NCBI GenBank assembly: GCA_934869045.1
Contig: CAKXAF010000132.1
Location: 1-7,316 of the forward strand
Direction: 5' to 3'
DNA length: 7,316 nt
From: an uncultured Nitrososphaerota archaeon
GTDB lineage: Bacteria; Bacillota; Clostridia; Oscillospirales; Ruminococcaceae
The notes under the pieces are model-generated. The model did no database searches and was not told the origin of the DNA. It saw only the letters and a program-made list of their open reading frames with translations. The translations under genes were made by a program, and so were the position numbers. Below, piece by piece: positions 1-5,651 of the stretch. Position 1 is the first letter of the stretch. The number at the start of each line of letters is the position of its first letter.

Positions 1-407
1 CCCATGGAACGCGCGGTACCGGCGACCATCCGCATAGCGGATTCGAGGTTGGCGGCGTTCAGGTCAGGCATTTTGGTTTCGGCAATCTTCTGGACCTGCT
101 CTTTCGTGAGCTTGCCAACCTTTTTCTTGTTGGGCTCGCCGGAAGCAGTCTCCAGGCCGGCGGCTTTCTTGATGAGGACAGCCGCGGGAGGGGTCTTGGT
201 GATGAAGGAGAACGTGCGGTCGGCATAAACGGTGATGACCACCGGGATGATCATGCCGATCTCGTTCTTCGTGCGCTCGTTGAATTCCTTGGTGAACGCC
301 ATGATGTTGACGCCATGCTGGCCAAGGGCCGGACCGACAGGCGGCGCAGGGGTCGCCTTGCCAGCGGGGATCTGAAGCTTAATGTAGCCTGTAACTTTCT
401 GAGCCAT
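1..407 (-). CDS. rplK: 50S ribosomal protein L11, 3' end cut by window edge
   Basis: L11 sits at the base of the L7/L12 stalk in the 50S subunit, binds the GTPase-associated region of 23S rRNA and is the thiostrepton target region. The reading frame starts MAQKVTGYIKLQIPAGKA, has the conserved proline-rich N-terminal turn (PAPPVGPALGQHG, about residues 21-33), the linker region, and an RNA-binding C-terminal domain ending GTARSMG at the window edge. About 135 codons are present; L11 is usually near 141 residues, so only the last few are missing. The ATG is preceded by GGAGGTG six bases upstream, which fixes the start. It follows nusG in the same direction after a 131-nt structured gap, and rplA (L1) is expected next, outside the window. 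Nothing in the visible part is abnormal. Identification is near certain. Confidence 0.97.
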   Translation of the reverse strand, partial: MAQKVTGYIKLQIPAGKATPAPPVGPALGQHGVNIMAFTKEFNERTKNEIGMIIPVVITVYADRTFSFITKTPPAAVLIKKAAGLETASGEPNKKKVGKLTKEQVQKIAETKMPDLNAANLESAMRMVAGTARSM

Positions 408-413
408 GATAAG

Positions 414-420
414 CACCTCC
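414..420 (-). promoter_or_regulatory. Shine-Dalgarno of rplK
   Basis: GGAGGTG lies six bases before the rplK ATG and only about eight bases after the 3' base of the putative L1-binding hairpin. Protein bound to that hairpin could therefore plausibly hinder ribosome loading. Confidence 0.85.
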
Positions 421-428
421 AAAATAAC

Positions 429-465
429 GTGGTAACTGGCGGAATGGGACTCCCATTCCTCCCAC
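429..465 (-). promoter_or_regulatory. Putative L1-binding autoregulatory site in the rplK leader
   Basis: Read on the minus strand, the RNA starts GUGGGAGG and ends AGUUACCAC. GUGG pairs with CCAC. A purine-rich internal loop leads into a perfect 8-bp stem (GGAAUGGG/CCCAUUCC) with an AGU triloop. The 23S rRNA L1 stalk has the same 5' strand (GUGGGAGG) and a similar 3' strand ending AAAUACCACC. In E. coli and archaea L1 is known to repress its own operon by binding an mRNA mimic of this stalk element. The position immediately before the rplK ribosome binding site fits that role. Binding itself is inferred. Confidence 0.72.
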
Positions 466-466
466 A

Positions 467-516
467 TTCAAATCGGAACGGTTGTATTCCAATCTGAAAG
501 CCGTCCGAGACGGACG
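467..516 (-). other. Two consecutive hairpins in the nusG-rplK gap
   Basis: On the minus strand, reading away from nusG, the first hairpin is CGTCCG/CGGACG with a 3-base loop (502-516). The second is a 12-bp stem, TTCAGATTGGAA against TTCCGATTTGAA, with two G-U wobbles and an 8-base loop (467-498). It ends one base before the putative L1 site. Neither is followed by a T-run, so neither looks like an intrinsic terminator. They may be processing sites or part of the L11-L1 leader fold. I saw no convincing separate promoter for rplK in this gap. Confidence 0.5.
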
Positions 517-538
517 ATTCGATGTGTCTGCTAAGGAA

Positions 539-1063
539 TTAATCCCGGACCAGCTCGACCTGGCCAAGCTGCAGTTCCGCAAGAGTATCGCGTCCAAACA
601 TGGAAACCGTGACCTTTACCAGATCCTTGTCCACGTTCACTTCCTCCACCCGGCCGATAAAGCCTTCCAGAGGGCCATGGATAATTCGGACGCTGTTCCC
701 GACGCTGTAATCCACTTCAACGGTCCGCACCTCGACGCCCAGATCCTCAATCTCCTTATCGGTGAGGGGGATGGGCTTGCTGGTGGGACCGACAAAGCCG
801 GTCACGCCGCGGATATTACGCACCACATACCAGGAATCGTCGGTCAAGATCATTTTGACCAACACGTATCCGGGAAAGATTTTGCGTTCCACTTCCCGCT
901 TTTTGTCGTTTTTATACTCCACGACGGTTTCCGTAGGGATCTTTACCTCAAAAATCAAGTCGCCGAACCCCTGGTTCTCCACGACCTTCTCTATATTTTG
1001 TGCAACCTTGTTCTCGTACCCCGAATACGTGTGGACTACATACCATTTTGGCGTTTCTGCCAT
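539..1063 (-). CDS. nusG: Transcription termination/antitermination factor NusG
   Basis: NusG binds RNA polymerase beside the clamp, modulates pausing and links transcription to Rho or to the ribosome through its KOW domain. The 174-residue product starts MAETPKWYVVHTYSGYENKV, typical of the NGN domain. It carries the conserved FPGYVLV (about 63-69) and NIRGVTGFVG (about 83-92), then a linker and a C-terminal KOW domain (about 119-150, with GNSVRIIHGPLEGFIGRV). Length and domain order are normal. The ATG at 1063 is preferred over an upstream TTG at 1081 because GGAGG lies at the right distance before the ATG and the family begins near this residue. It lies 50 nt after secE and upstream of rplK in the standard order. 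No damage is seen. Confidence 0.97.
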   Translation of the reverse strand: MAETPKWYVVHTYSGYENKVAQNIEKVVENQGFGDLIFEVKIPTETVVEYKNDKKREVERKIFPGYVLVKMILTDDSWYVVRNIRGVTGFVGPTSKPIPLTDKEIEDLGVEVRTVEVDYSVGNSVRIIHGPLEGFIGRVEEVNVDKDLVKVTVSMFGRDTLAELQLGQVELVRD

Positions 1064-1113
1064 ATTTGAAACCTCCGACAATCAGCATTTGGAAACGGAC
1101 AGCCAGGACGCGT

Positions 1114-1365
1114 TTACGCCCCCAGCAGGAGCCCTCTCAGCAACGTAAGCAGGGCGTCCAGAACCCAGATCACGACTCCAACCGCGCCCATCACGGCAAA
1201 AACCACGACGGTGTTTTTGAAGACCTGCTTCCGGGTGGGCCACACGACCTTTTTGACTTCGCTTCTCAAATCCTTGAAGAAACGGGACGCTTTTTTCAGA
1301 AAGCCGTCTTTTTTCTTTGCGGGCTTGGCTTTCTCTGGAGATTTTTTCTCCATCTGCTCTGCCAT
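1114..1365 (-). CDS. secE: Preprotein translocase subunit SecE
   Basis: SecE is the small essential membrane subunit that clamps SecY in the SecYEG protein-export channel. The 83-residue product has a lysine-rich cytoplasmic N-terminus (residues 1-25), an amphipathic helix (FLKKASRFFKDLRSEVKKV, about 22-40), the signature WPT motif (42-44, within VVWPTRKQV), and one transmembrane segment at about 51-75. This is the single-span form normal for Gram-positive bacteria. The start at 1365 is preceded by AGGGGG; an ATG four codons downstream is a less likely alternative. It sits 19 nt after rpmG and 50 nt before nusG, so all three are surely co-transcribed. Confidence 0.95.
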   Translation of the reverse strand: MAEQMEKKSPEKAKPAKKKDGFLKKASRFFKDLRSEVKKVVWPTRKQVFKNTVVVFAVMGAVGVVIWVLDALLTLLRGLLLGA

Positions 1366-1384
1366 GCGGGTACCCCCTTCTTCG

Positions 1385-1534
1385 TTACTTGGTCTCCTTG
1401 TGGGTCGTGTGTTTTTTGCAGAAACGGCAATACTTGCTCATTTCCAGTCTGTCGGGATCGTTTTTCTTGTTCTTCATCGTGTTGTAGTTGCGCTGCTTGC
1501 ACTCCGCGCAAGCCAAAGTCACTTTTACCCTCAT
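1385..1534 (-). CDS. rpmG: 50S ribosomal protein L33, zinc-binding form
   Basis: L33 is a small 50S protein near the E site. The 49-residue product starts MRVKVTLACAECKQRNYN and ends KKHTTHKETK. Two Cys pairs, CAEC (9-12) and CRFC (36-39), form the zinc ribbon of the C+ type of L33. Genomes often carry a Cys-less paralogue used under zinc limitation, which cannot be checked here. The ATG has GGAGGTG seven bases upstream. It is the first gene of the rpmG-secE-nusG-rplK unit, the usual place for an rpmG copy in Firmicutes. Length and sequence are normal. Confidence 0.96.
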   Translation of the reverse strand: MRVKVTLACAECKQRNYNTMKNKKNDPDRLEMSKYCRFCKKHTTHKETK

Positions 1535-1685
1535 GTTCGGCACCTCCTGTATAATCGGACTGTTTTGCCTCCCTCAAAAAGGAAGAACGCTCAAGGTCTT
1601 TCCTCCGCGAATCCGTTTCGGAAAGGCTTGGCCGGAAAGTTGTCCGGCCAAATTTTTGCACAAAAAAATAAACCCTTTTAGAGGT
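1535..1685 (-). promoter_or_regulatory. Structured 5' leader of the rpmG-secE-nusG operon
   Basis: About 150 nt separate the predicted transcription start (near 1685) from rpmG. On the minus strand the leader holds a 9-bp hairpin TTGGCCGGA/TCCGGCCAA with a 6-base loop (1628-1651). Then comes CTTTCC (1620-1625), which could pair with GGAAAG (1598-1603). Part of that GGAAAG can instead join AGGA(A)AGA/TCTTCCT (1580-1604), which is followed directly by TTTT. The alternatives are mutually exclusive and resemble an attenuator, but the stems are weak. The fold is seen by eye only and no known leader class was recognised. Confidence 0.35.
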
Positions 1686-1691
1686 AATAAC

Positions 1692-1720
1692 AGTATAGCA
1701 TATCCCTCCCAGCCTGTCAA
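1692..1720 (-). promoter_or_regulatory. Sigma-A promoter of the rpmG-secE-nusG(-rplK) operon
   Basis: On the minus strand the -35 box is TTGACA (1715-1720), the spacer is 17 bases, and the -10 box is TATACT (1692-1697), with TGC just before it as an extended -10. This is close to ideal and fits constitutive strong expression of a ribosomal/secretion operon. The -35 box lies just past the decayed transporter remnant. Confidence 0.85.
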
Positions 1721-1739
1721 GATGTTTAGGAAATATTCT

Positions 1740-1980
1740 TTTTCGCCGCCAGAGGAACAGCCAAGCAGATACCAAGGGGAGAAGCCCGTTCCCAGCTTCT
1801 GTGCCAGAAATCCAAAAACCGGCGGAGCCAGCAGGATTCCCGCGCAGGATGCCGCCATTTGGGAACCCATCGCCGACTGGGGAAATCTCCCGCCCAAAAT
1901 TCTGAAGCGTCAGATGGATCGGATTGGGAAAAAGCGCTCCATTGCCAGCCCCACCGGAAATAGGCTCACGCCTGACGCGC
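1740..1980 (-). pseudogene. Remnant of the C-terminal part of an MFS transporter
   Basis: Minus-strand translation gives transporter-like pieces spread over two frames. One frame reads VSLFPVGLAMERFFPI, then hits a stop near 1909. A second frame supplies NPIHLTLQNFGREISP. The first frame then resumes as QSAMGSQMAASCAGILL and continues APPVFGFLAQKLGTGFSPWYLLG. Joined, they resemble the last helices of a fucose-permease-like major facilitator (a loop with FP..IHLTP..FG, then Q.A.G.QMA....G....PP.FG..A). At least two frame changes are needed, no start or ribosome binding site precedes it, and the N-terminal two thirds are absent. It is best read as a decayed gene. Family assignment is from memory of the motif and the exact borders are uncertain. 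Confidence 0.6.
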
Positions 1981-1990
1981 AGCCCTATCC

Positions 1991-2023
1991 TTTTTGATGC
2001 GGACTGCAAAATCCGCACAAAAA
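1991..2023. repeat. Imperfect inverted repeat after the acyltransferase gene
   Basis: TTTTTG-a-TGCGGA, an 8-base loop, then TCCGCA-CAAAAA form a 12-bp stem with one bulged base. It begins directly beyond the acyltransferase stop codon, so it may stabilise or end that transcript. On either strand the T-run is inside the 5' arm rather than after a GC stem, so it is not a textbook intrinsic terminator. Confidence 0.45.
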
Positions 2024-2024
2024 T

Positions 2025-3062
2025 TCAGCTTTTCCCAATTTTCAGCACAGAACGGTCAAATTTTTTCAAGAACCAGTCGAAGACGGCCGCCAGCCCCAGC
2101 GTCAGCGGCAAACTCGCCGCCAAAAAGACATAGGGATAGGCGTTTAAGCCCCATTCACTGAGCACCAGCATAGGAAGCCGCTGGATGATATAAATGGTAA
2201 AGACCTGCCCGCCCAGCCATAGCAAGGCCCGGTTTCCGAAAGAGACTTTCATTGTCACCATTACGCCAGCCAGGCAGAAAACTACTGCCAGCGCCTCATA
2301 GGCCGGCAGGCTGTTCCGCCAATAGAACAAAATCCGCCCCACAGCCAGCACCGCTGCCAGCGTGATCCAGTACCGGCTCTCCCGGGAAAGGAACGCTTCG
2401 ATCCGGGCTTTGTACAAGGAGTACCACATGCCCGCTACGTAACAGAAAATCGTATCGTACCACCACCAGGAGTTGGGGTAATAATAATGGAACGCCACGA
2501 CATAAACTGCGCTGAAGGCTGTCAGCGCCGCCAGCTGCCCCACCCTGGACGGAATGAAACGCAGCGCCAGCCAGCTCGCCAGATAAAGCACCAGCATCGC
2601 CCAGATAAACCAGTTGCTGTTGCCCACCGACTCCCAGGCCAGAAAACCGGCCAGTATCCGCTTCCAATCGTAGGAAATCCCCAGCAGGGCATCCGCCAGA
2701 AGGTAGAGCACCACGGCGATGTCAAAATGGATCAGGGTGGTCAGAAACCGCTTTTTCGGGATCGTCCGAACATAGTCCTGTCCCTTCTTTTGAAAGGATT
2801 CGTAAACGCCGTAGCCGGAGTAGAACAGGAACAGCGCCACAATCAGCTGTCCCAGCCAGTTATTGACCAGCTGAAAGGGCCGGTCAATAGCATTTTGAAA
2901 GGTCACGCAGCTTTTATAATGCCGCAGAAATACGAACATCACAAAGATCCCCTTTACCGCCTTGGTGCTGGGGATGCTCATGTAGTCCGGGCGGATTCCC
3001 TTTCCGGTAAAGCGTGCGCCGAACAGAGCGATTCCAAAAACCGCAAGCAGAACAACTGCCAT
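2025..3062 (-). CDS. Membrane acyltransferase, AT3 (acyltransferase 3) family
   Basis: AT3 proteins are multi-span membrane enzymes that transfer acetyl or other acyl groups to extracellular glycans, peptidoglycan or lipids. The product is 345 residues, with about ten hydrophobic segments spread over its whole length. Lys37-x10-His48 (KGIFVMFVFLRH) matches the family's R/K-x10-H motif. It is followed by FLFYSGYGVYESFQKKG (about 79-95), a standard AT3 loop, and a basic KKRFL segment. The first hydrophobic stretch (MAVVLLAVFGIALFGARF) is an extra N-terminal helix before the AT3 core. The ATG at 3062 is chosen because GGAGGG lies six bases upstream; the frame extends 17 codons further, but there the -10 box of a promoter overlaps it. 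It is monocistronic and divergent from the VOC gene. The substrate is unknown; no glycan cluster adjoins it. Confidence 0.82.
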   Translation of the reverse strand: MAVVLLAVFGIALFGARFTGKGIRPDYMSIPSTKAVKGIFVMFVFLRHYKSCVTFQNAIDRPFQLVNNWLGQLIVALFLFYSGYGVYESFQKKGQDYVRTIPKKRFLTTLIHFDIAVVLYLLADALLGISYDWKRILAGFLAWESVGNSNWFIWAMLVLYLASWLALRFIPSRVGQLAALTAFSAVYVVAFHYYYPNSWWWYDTIFCYVAGMWYSLYKARIEAFLSRESRYWITLAAVLAVGRILFYWRNSLPAYEALAVVFCLAGVMVTMKVSFGNRALLWLGGQVFTIYIIQRLPMLVLSEWGLNAYPYVFLAASLPLTLGLAAVFDWFLKKFDRSVLKIGKS

Positions 3063-3084
3063 TTTCTTCCCTCCAATCAGGCTT

Positions 3085-3113
3085 AGTATACCACAGCCCG
3101 GCAGTGCGGGCAA
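3085..3113 (-). promoter_or_regulatory. Promoter of the AT3 acyltransferase gene
   Basis: On the minus strand TTGCCC (3108-3113), a 17-base spacer, and TATACT (3085-3090) preceded by TGG, an extended -10. The transcript would have a short leader carrying GGAGGG before the ATG at 3062. This supports that start over the upstream in-frame codon. Confidence 0.7.
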
Positions 3114-3183
3114 GCGCCTTTGAAAAATTTCATTTTCTCATAAATCGCCCGCATTTAAAATTCCTGTCCGGTCGGCGGGAACC

Positions 3184-3212
3184 TTGACACAGGAGAGAAA
3201 AAACCGTATAAT
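3184..3212 (+). promoter_or_regulatory. Perfect-consensus sigma-A promoter of the VOC gene
   Basis: TTGACA (3184-3189), a 17-base spacer and TATAAT (3207-3212) match both hexamers exactly. The gene start is 38 bases beyond the -10 box, with AGGGGG as ribosome binding site. No obvious operator palindrome overlaps it, so strong expression is expected unless a repressor acts. Confidence 0.88.
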
Positions 3213-3250
3213 AAACTCATTACAACCAGTTATTAGACAGGGGGAAGATC

Positions 3251-3631
3251 ATGTCCAAATTTGCAATGGCTTTTAACATCGGAAAGACAAACGAAGAAAG
3301 AATCGAAGCCTTCAACCTGTATCAGGAAGCCTTCCATGCCAAAAAGATTTCAGAGGCAGCGCCGCCTAACGGCGGCGATCTTCACATCGTAATGGATCTG
3401 GCCGGGACGAGGATCCTCCTGGCCCCTGGCGGAAAAGTGCAAAAAATAACAGAAAATGCCATGTGCTGTGAGTTCCATTTTGACAGCGAAAATGACCTAA
3501 AAAAGGCGTATCAGATTTTGGCCAGACAGTCTCTCCGCTGCAGCTTAGAAGGGCCCTATCCGTGGGCAGCGCTGTTAGGACTCGTAGTAGATCGGTTCGG
3601 AATCTGTTGGGCGCTTTATTACAACGAATAA
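3251..3631 (+). CDS. VOC-superfamily protein, PhnB/glyoxalase-like
   Basis: The 126-residue soluble protein looks like a single-chain member of the vicinal-oxygen-chelate fold, in the PhnB-like branch. Its N-terminal pattern (RIEAFNLYQEAFHAKKI, about 18-34) is the F..Y..AF helix of that family. A LHIVMDLAGTRILLAPG strand pair follows (about 44-60), then EFHFDSENDLKKAYQIL (about 74-90). The end, VVDRFGICWALYYNE, matches the usual closing D.FG..W.... motif. Length is normal for the family. PhnB-like proteins mostly lack an assigned reaction, so no substrate is proposed. The ATG at 3251 follows AGGGGG. The gene is alone between its own promoter and terminator. Confidence 0.8.
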   Translation: MSKFAMAFNIGKTNEERIEAFNLYQEAFHAKKISEAAPPNGGDLHIVMDLAGTRILLAPGGKVQKITENAMCCEFHFDSENDLKKAYQILARQSLRCSLEGPYPWAALLGLVVDRFGICWALYYNE

Positions 3632-3685
3632 TGCGCACAGGCGACCGCTCAAATCCGCCGGACCATTTCAAAATTTTCAGACAGA

Positions 3686-3728
3686 AACCCCGGGGAAGCA
3701 GGGCCGCTTCTCCCGGGGTTATTCTTTC
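3686..3728. terminator. Intrinsic terminator between convergent genes
   Basis: AACCCCGGG (3686-3694) pairs with CCCGGGGTT (3712-3720), continued inward by GAAGC/GCTTC with one bulged T and a 6-base loop. On the plus strand TTATTCTTT follows, ending the VOC transcript. On the minus strand GGGGTTTCTGTCT follows, so it probably also ends the DUF4091 transcript, whose stop codon is 18 bases away. Confidence 0.8.
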
Positions 3729-3745
3729 AGCTTGCGTCTGGCCGC

Positions 3746-5416
3746 TTACCGGCAGCGCTCCTTAATCGCCTGGTTGACCCGTGCCCGGAGATCCAGCAGA
3801 TAGGACGCGTCTTGGGGATATTCGAAGAAGGTGATCTCCTTGGATAGGCCGCCCTCCAGCAGGTTCATGACATAATCCCGGGAAGTCAGGGATTCCAGCA
3901 GCCGGAACGCCCTCAGGTCGTTGAGAGCCTCGGCGAAGACCAGCTGACGGATGGAACTCCAGGGGGTGCCGTCCGGACCGGGATACACCATAAAGGCGTC
4001 GCCGGAGGGAAACGCAAAGTCCGCGTCCGTCACAGCAAAAGGGTCCAGATGGCGGAGGGACCAATAGGAATTATAGAAATTGAAGCCCCATTGGAGGAAC
4101 CCGGCGATCCGGTACTTGTAAAACTGCGCTCCGATGATCCGGTTCCGGGCAGAAGGCATGGAAAAGAACCGGTTGCTGACCTGGTATCCCTGGCTGCAGC
4201 AATAATAAACCCAGAGATTGGGAACATTCCCCTCCAGGAAAGGCGTCACCGCATTGGTTGCCACCACCGGATGCTCGCAGACACCCTGCTGGTAAAAATT
4301 GAAATCGCTGAGGGCGTCCATGATGGCATAGCCTTTCAGATAAGGCGCAACCTGCTCCTTGCAGGCATTGTACTGAGGCAGATGGTCGCCGTGAGGCTCG
4401 TCGGAAACGTGGAAAAAAGCATGCTGCTTGTCCACTCCCAACCGCTCCAGCTCCGCGGTGAGCGCCGGAAGGAATGCGGCCAGGAATGCGCGGTACTCCG
4501 CCCCGGTTGCATCGGTATCCCAGCCAAAGATGCGCCGGTACTCGCCGTCCACTGTTGCCATGACCTTAGGACAGTGCCTGGCGCCCCACTGGGTGTACAG
4601 ATGAGAAATTTCAAAGTACTGAATGCCGCATTCCCGGCACATCCGGATCCAGCGATCCAGCTTCCCAAACCCAAAGGAGTAGGCGCCGCTGTTCAACGAC
4701 ACGTCCACCAGCTGAATGGTGGTGCGTTCCCCACCCACAGCGGTGTCCAGCGGAGGCGTGACCACCGGGGTCAGGATCATATTGATGCCGTATTCTGCCG
4801 CGCTGGCAATCTGGCGGCGCAAAAGCTCCCAGTGTTCCTCGCTAAAGACTTCGACATGATAGTAGTCTGCCAGACAGTCTCCGTGAAACCATTCGGTGTG
4901 GATGAGCTCCTGTGCGGGCAGGCAGGCGGGAATAACCTCCACCCACACGGAGGCGGAAAAAACGCTTGTATTCTCACCCTCACCGGCGGTACTCGTGACC
5001 GTCAGAGGAAATTCACCGGCCGGGGTTTCCTCATCCGAACAGATCTCAATCCAAAGTGCTCCCCACCTTCCAAGCTCCAGCCGAATCGTCCCATCCTGGA
5101 CAGGCTGCAGCAGATCCGGATAAAGGCCCGGGGTGGTCCGGAGGTAGTTGCCGTCAGACGCATCGGTAACCGGGTGCGCGCTGGGCATTTCTTTTACCTG
5201 ATGGATTTTCACCCATTTTTTCAGAGGGGATTCCAGCGTCACCTTGGCAGGGACGCCGTAATGGAGCTGCCCTCCGTCGGGAGATTCCACAAAATAAGCG
5301 GTTTGGAGGGAAAGCCGGTCCTTCCGCAGCATTGAGAGCCTGCCGGAAAAGGGCATTGGCCGTGCATCGGAAAAGACTTTCTCCAGGCTGGAGACCACAA
5401 ACATTTCGCTGGGCAT
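3746..5416 (-). CDS. GH123-like glycosidase with DUF4091 catalytic domain
   Basis: The product of 556 residues resembles the GH123/DUF4091 family. Characterised members are retaining beta-N-acetylgalactosaminidases that use an adjacent Asp-Glu pair and substrate-assisted catalysis. The N-terminal 165 or so residues look like a beta-sandwich (RLSLQTAYFVESPDGG, ending in WVEVIPACLPAQ). The TIM-barrel follows: TEWFHGDCLADYYHVEVFSE (about 174-193), YFEISHLYTQWGARHCP, and FFHVSDEPHGDHLPQYN, where Asp339-Glu340 is the likely catalytic pair. WGFNFYNSYWS and GDAFMVYPGPDG then SSIRQLVFAEALNDLRAFRLLE end the barrel. No signal peptide is visible, so it should act inside the cell on imported sugars. The ATG at 5416 is chosen for AGGAGG eight bases upstream; an ATG at 5479 gives 21 more residues with a poor site. 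No transporter gene adjoins it. True substrate is unknown. Confidence 0.85.
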   Translation of the reverse strand: MPSEMFVVSSLEKVFSDARPMPFSGRLSMLRKDRLSLQTAYFVESPDGGQLHYGVPAKVTLESPLKKWVKIHQVKEMPSAHPVTDASDGNYLRTTPGLYPDLLQPVQDGTIRLELGRWGALWIEICSDEETPAGEFPLTVTSTAGEGENTSVFSASVWVEVIPACLPAQELIHTEWFHGDCLADYYHVEVFSEEHWELLRRQIASAAEYGINMILTPVVTPPLDTAVGGERTTIQLVDVSLNSGAYSFGFGKLDRWIRMCRECGIQYFEISHLYTQWGARHCPKVMATVDGEYRRIFGWDTDATGAEYRAFLAAFLPALTAELERLGVDKQHAFFHVSDEPHGDHLPQYNACKEQVAPYLKGYAIMDALSDFNFYQQGVCEHPVVATNAVTPFLEGNVPNLWVYYCCSQGYQVSNRFFSMPSARNRIIGAQFYKYRIAGFLQWGFNFYNSYWSLRHLDPFAVTDADFAFPSGDAFMVYPGPDGTPWSSIRQLVFAEALNDLRAFRLLESLTSRDYVMNLLEGGLSKEITFFEYPQDASYLLDLRARVNQAIKERCR

Positions 5417-5510
5417 CAAAAGCGCCTCCTGTTTCGTCGTGCCGCCAAGGCGGCCGGTATTGTCGGATGGCAGCGGCATAACCGCCGGAGCCGGAAAATT
5501 CAGCAGACCT

Positions 5511-5549
5511 GCTTTTCCCTAGGAAAATGCCTTGGGAGTTATGATACCA
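5511..5549 (-). repeat. Promoter-like repeat, copy B
   Basis: Minus strand: TGGTATCATAACTCCCAAGG, then four bases, then TTCCTAGGGAAAAGC. It matches copy A (5652-5689) at about 31 of 38 positions with one gap. It begins with an extended -10 like element (TGG-TATCAT) and ends in a short hairpin, TTTTCC/GGAAAA. A matching -35 box was not found. It lies about 95 nt before the DUF4091 start, so it could be a second promoter. Confidence 0.5.
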
Positions 5550-5593
5550 CGTCCGCCGGAGCTGCCGCTGTTTTTCGCCAACAAAATCGAACT

Positions 5594-5612
5594 TGGTACA
5601 ATATTCCCAAGG
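5594..5612 (+). repeat. Promoter-like repeat, copy C, inverted
   Basis: On the plus strand TGGTACAATATTCCCAAGG matches the first 19 bases of copy A at 15 positions. It is again an extended -10 like sequence (TGG-TACAAT), here facing the GNAT gene. It also contains a CTTGG-N10-CCAAG inverted repeat. The downstream hairpin part of copies A and B is absent. Confidence 0.4.
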
Positions 5613-5651
5613 AGGGCCGCCAGGCCCCCGAAGGCCGTGCAGCCGGCCTCG

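Noticed and set aside
482..1069. Plus-strand open frame of 195 codons opposite nusG
   Set aside because: NusG on the minus strand is unmistakable and the plus frame begins inside the leader hairpins without a ribosome binding site.
1541..1556. A second -10 like box (TATACA) directly before the rpmG Shine-Dalgarno
   Set aside because: A start from it would fall in the ribosome binding site and leave no usable leader; the TTGACA/TATACT promoter upstream is far better.
1628..1651. The rpmG leader hairpin read as a plus-strand terminator, since ATTTTTG follows it on that strand
   Set aside because: No plus-strand gene precedes it. The hairpin more likely belongs to the minus-strand leader RNA.
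1296..2018. Minus-strand open frame of 240 codons running from the decayed transporter into secE
   Set aside because: It overlaps rpmG and part of secE in another frame. Only a short part (around the NPIHLTLQNFGRE segment) resembles a protein family, and this is better explained as one frame of the pseudogene.
4049..5335. Plus-strand open frame of 428 codons opposite the DUF4091 gene
   Set aside because: Its translation has no family motifs and is low in plausible secondary structure; the minus-strand frame has clear GH123 motifs and a strong ribosome binding site. It is a GC-driven shadow.
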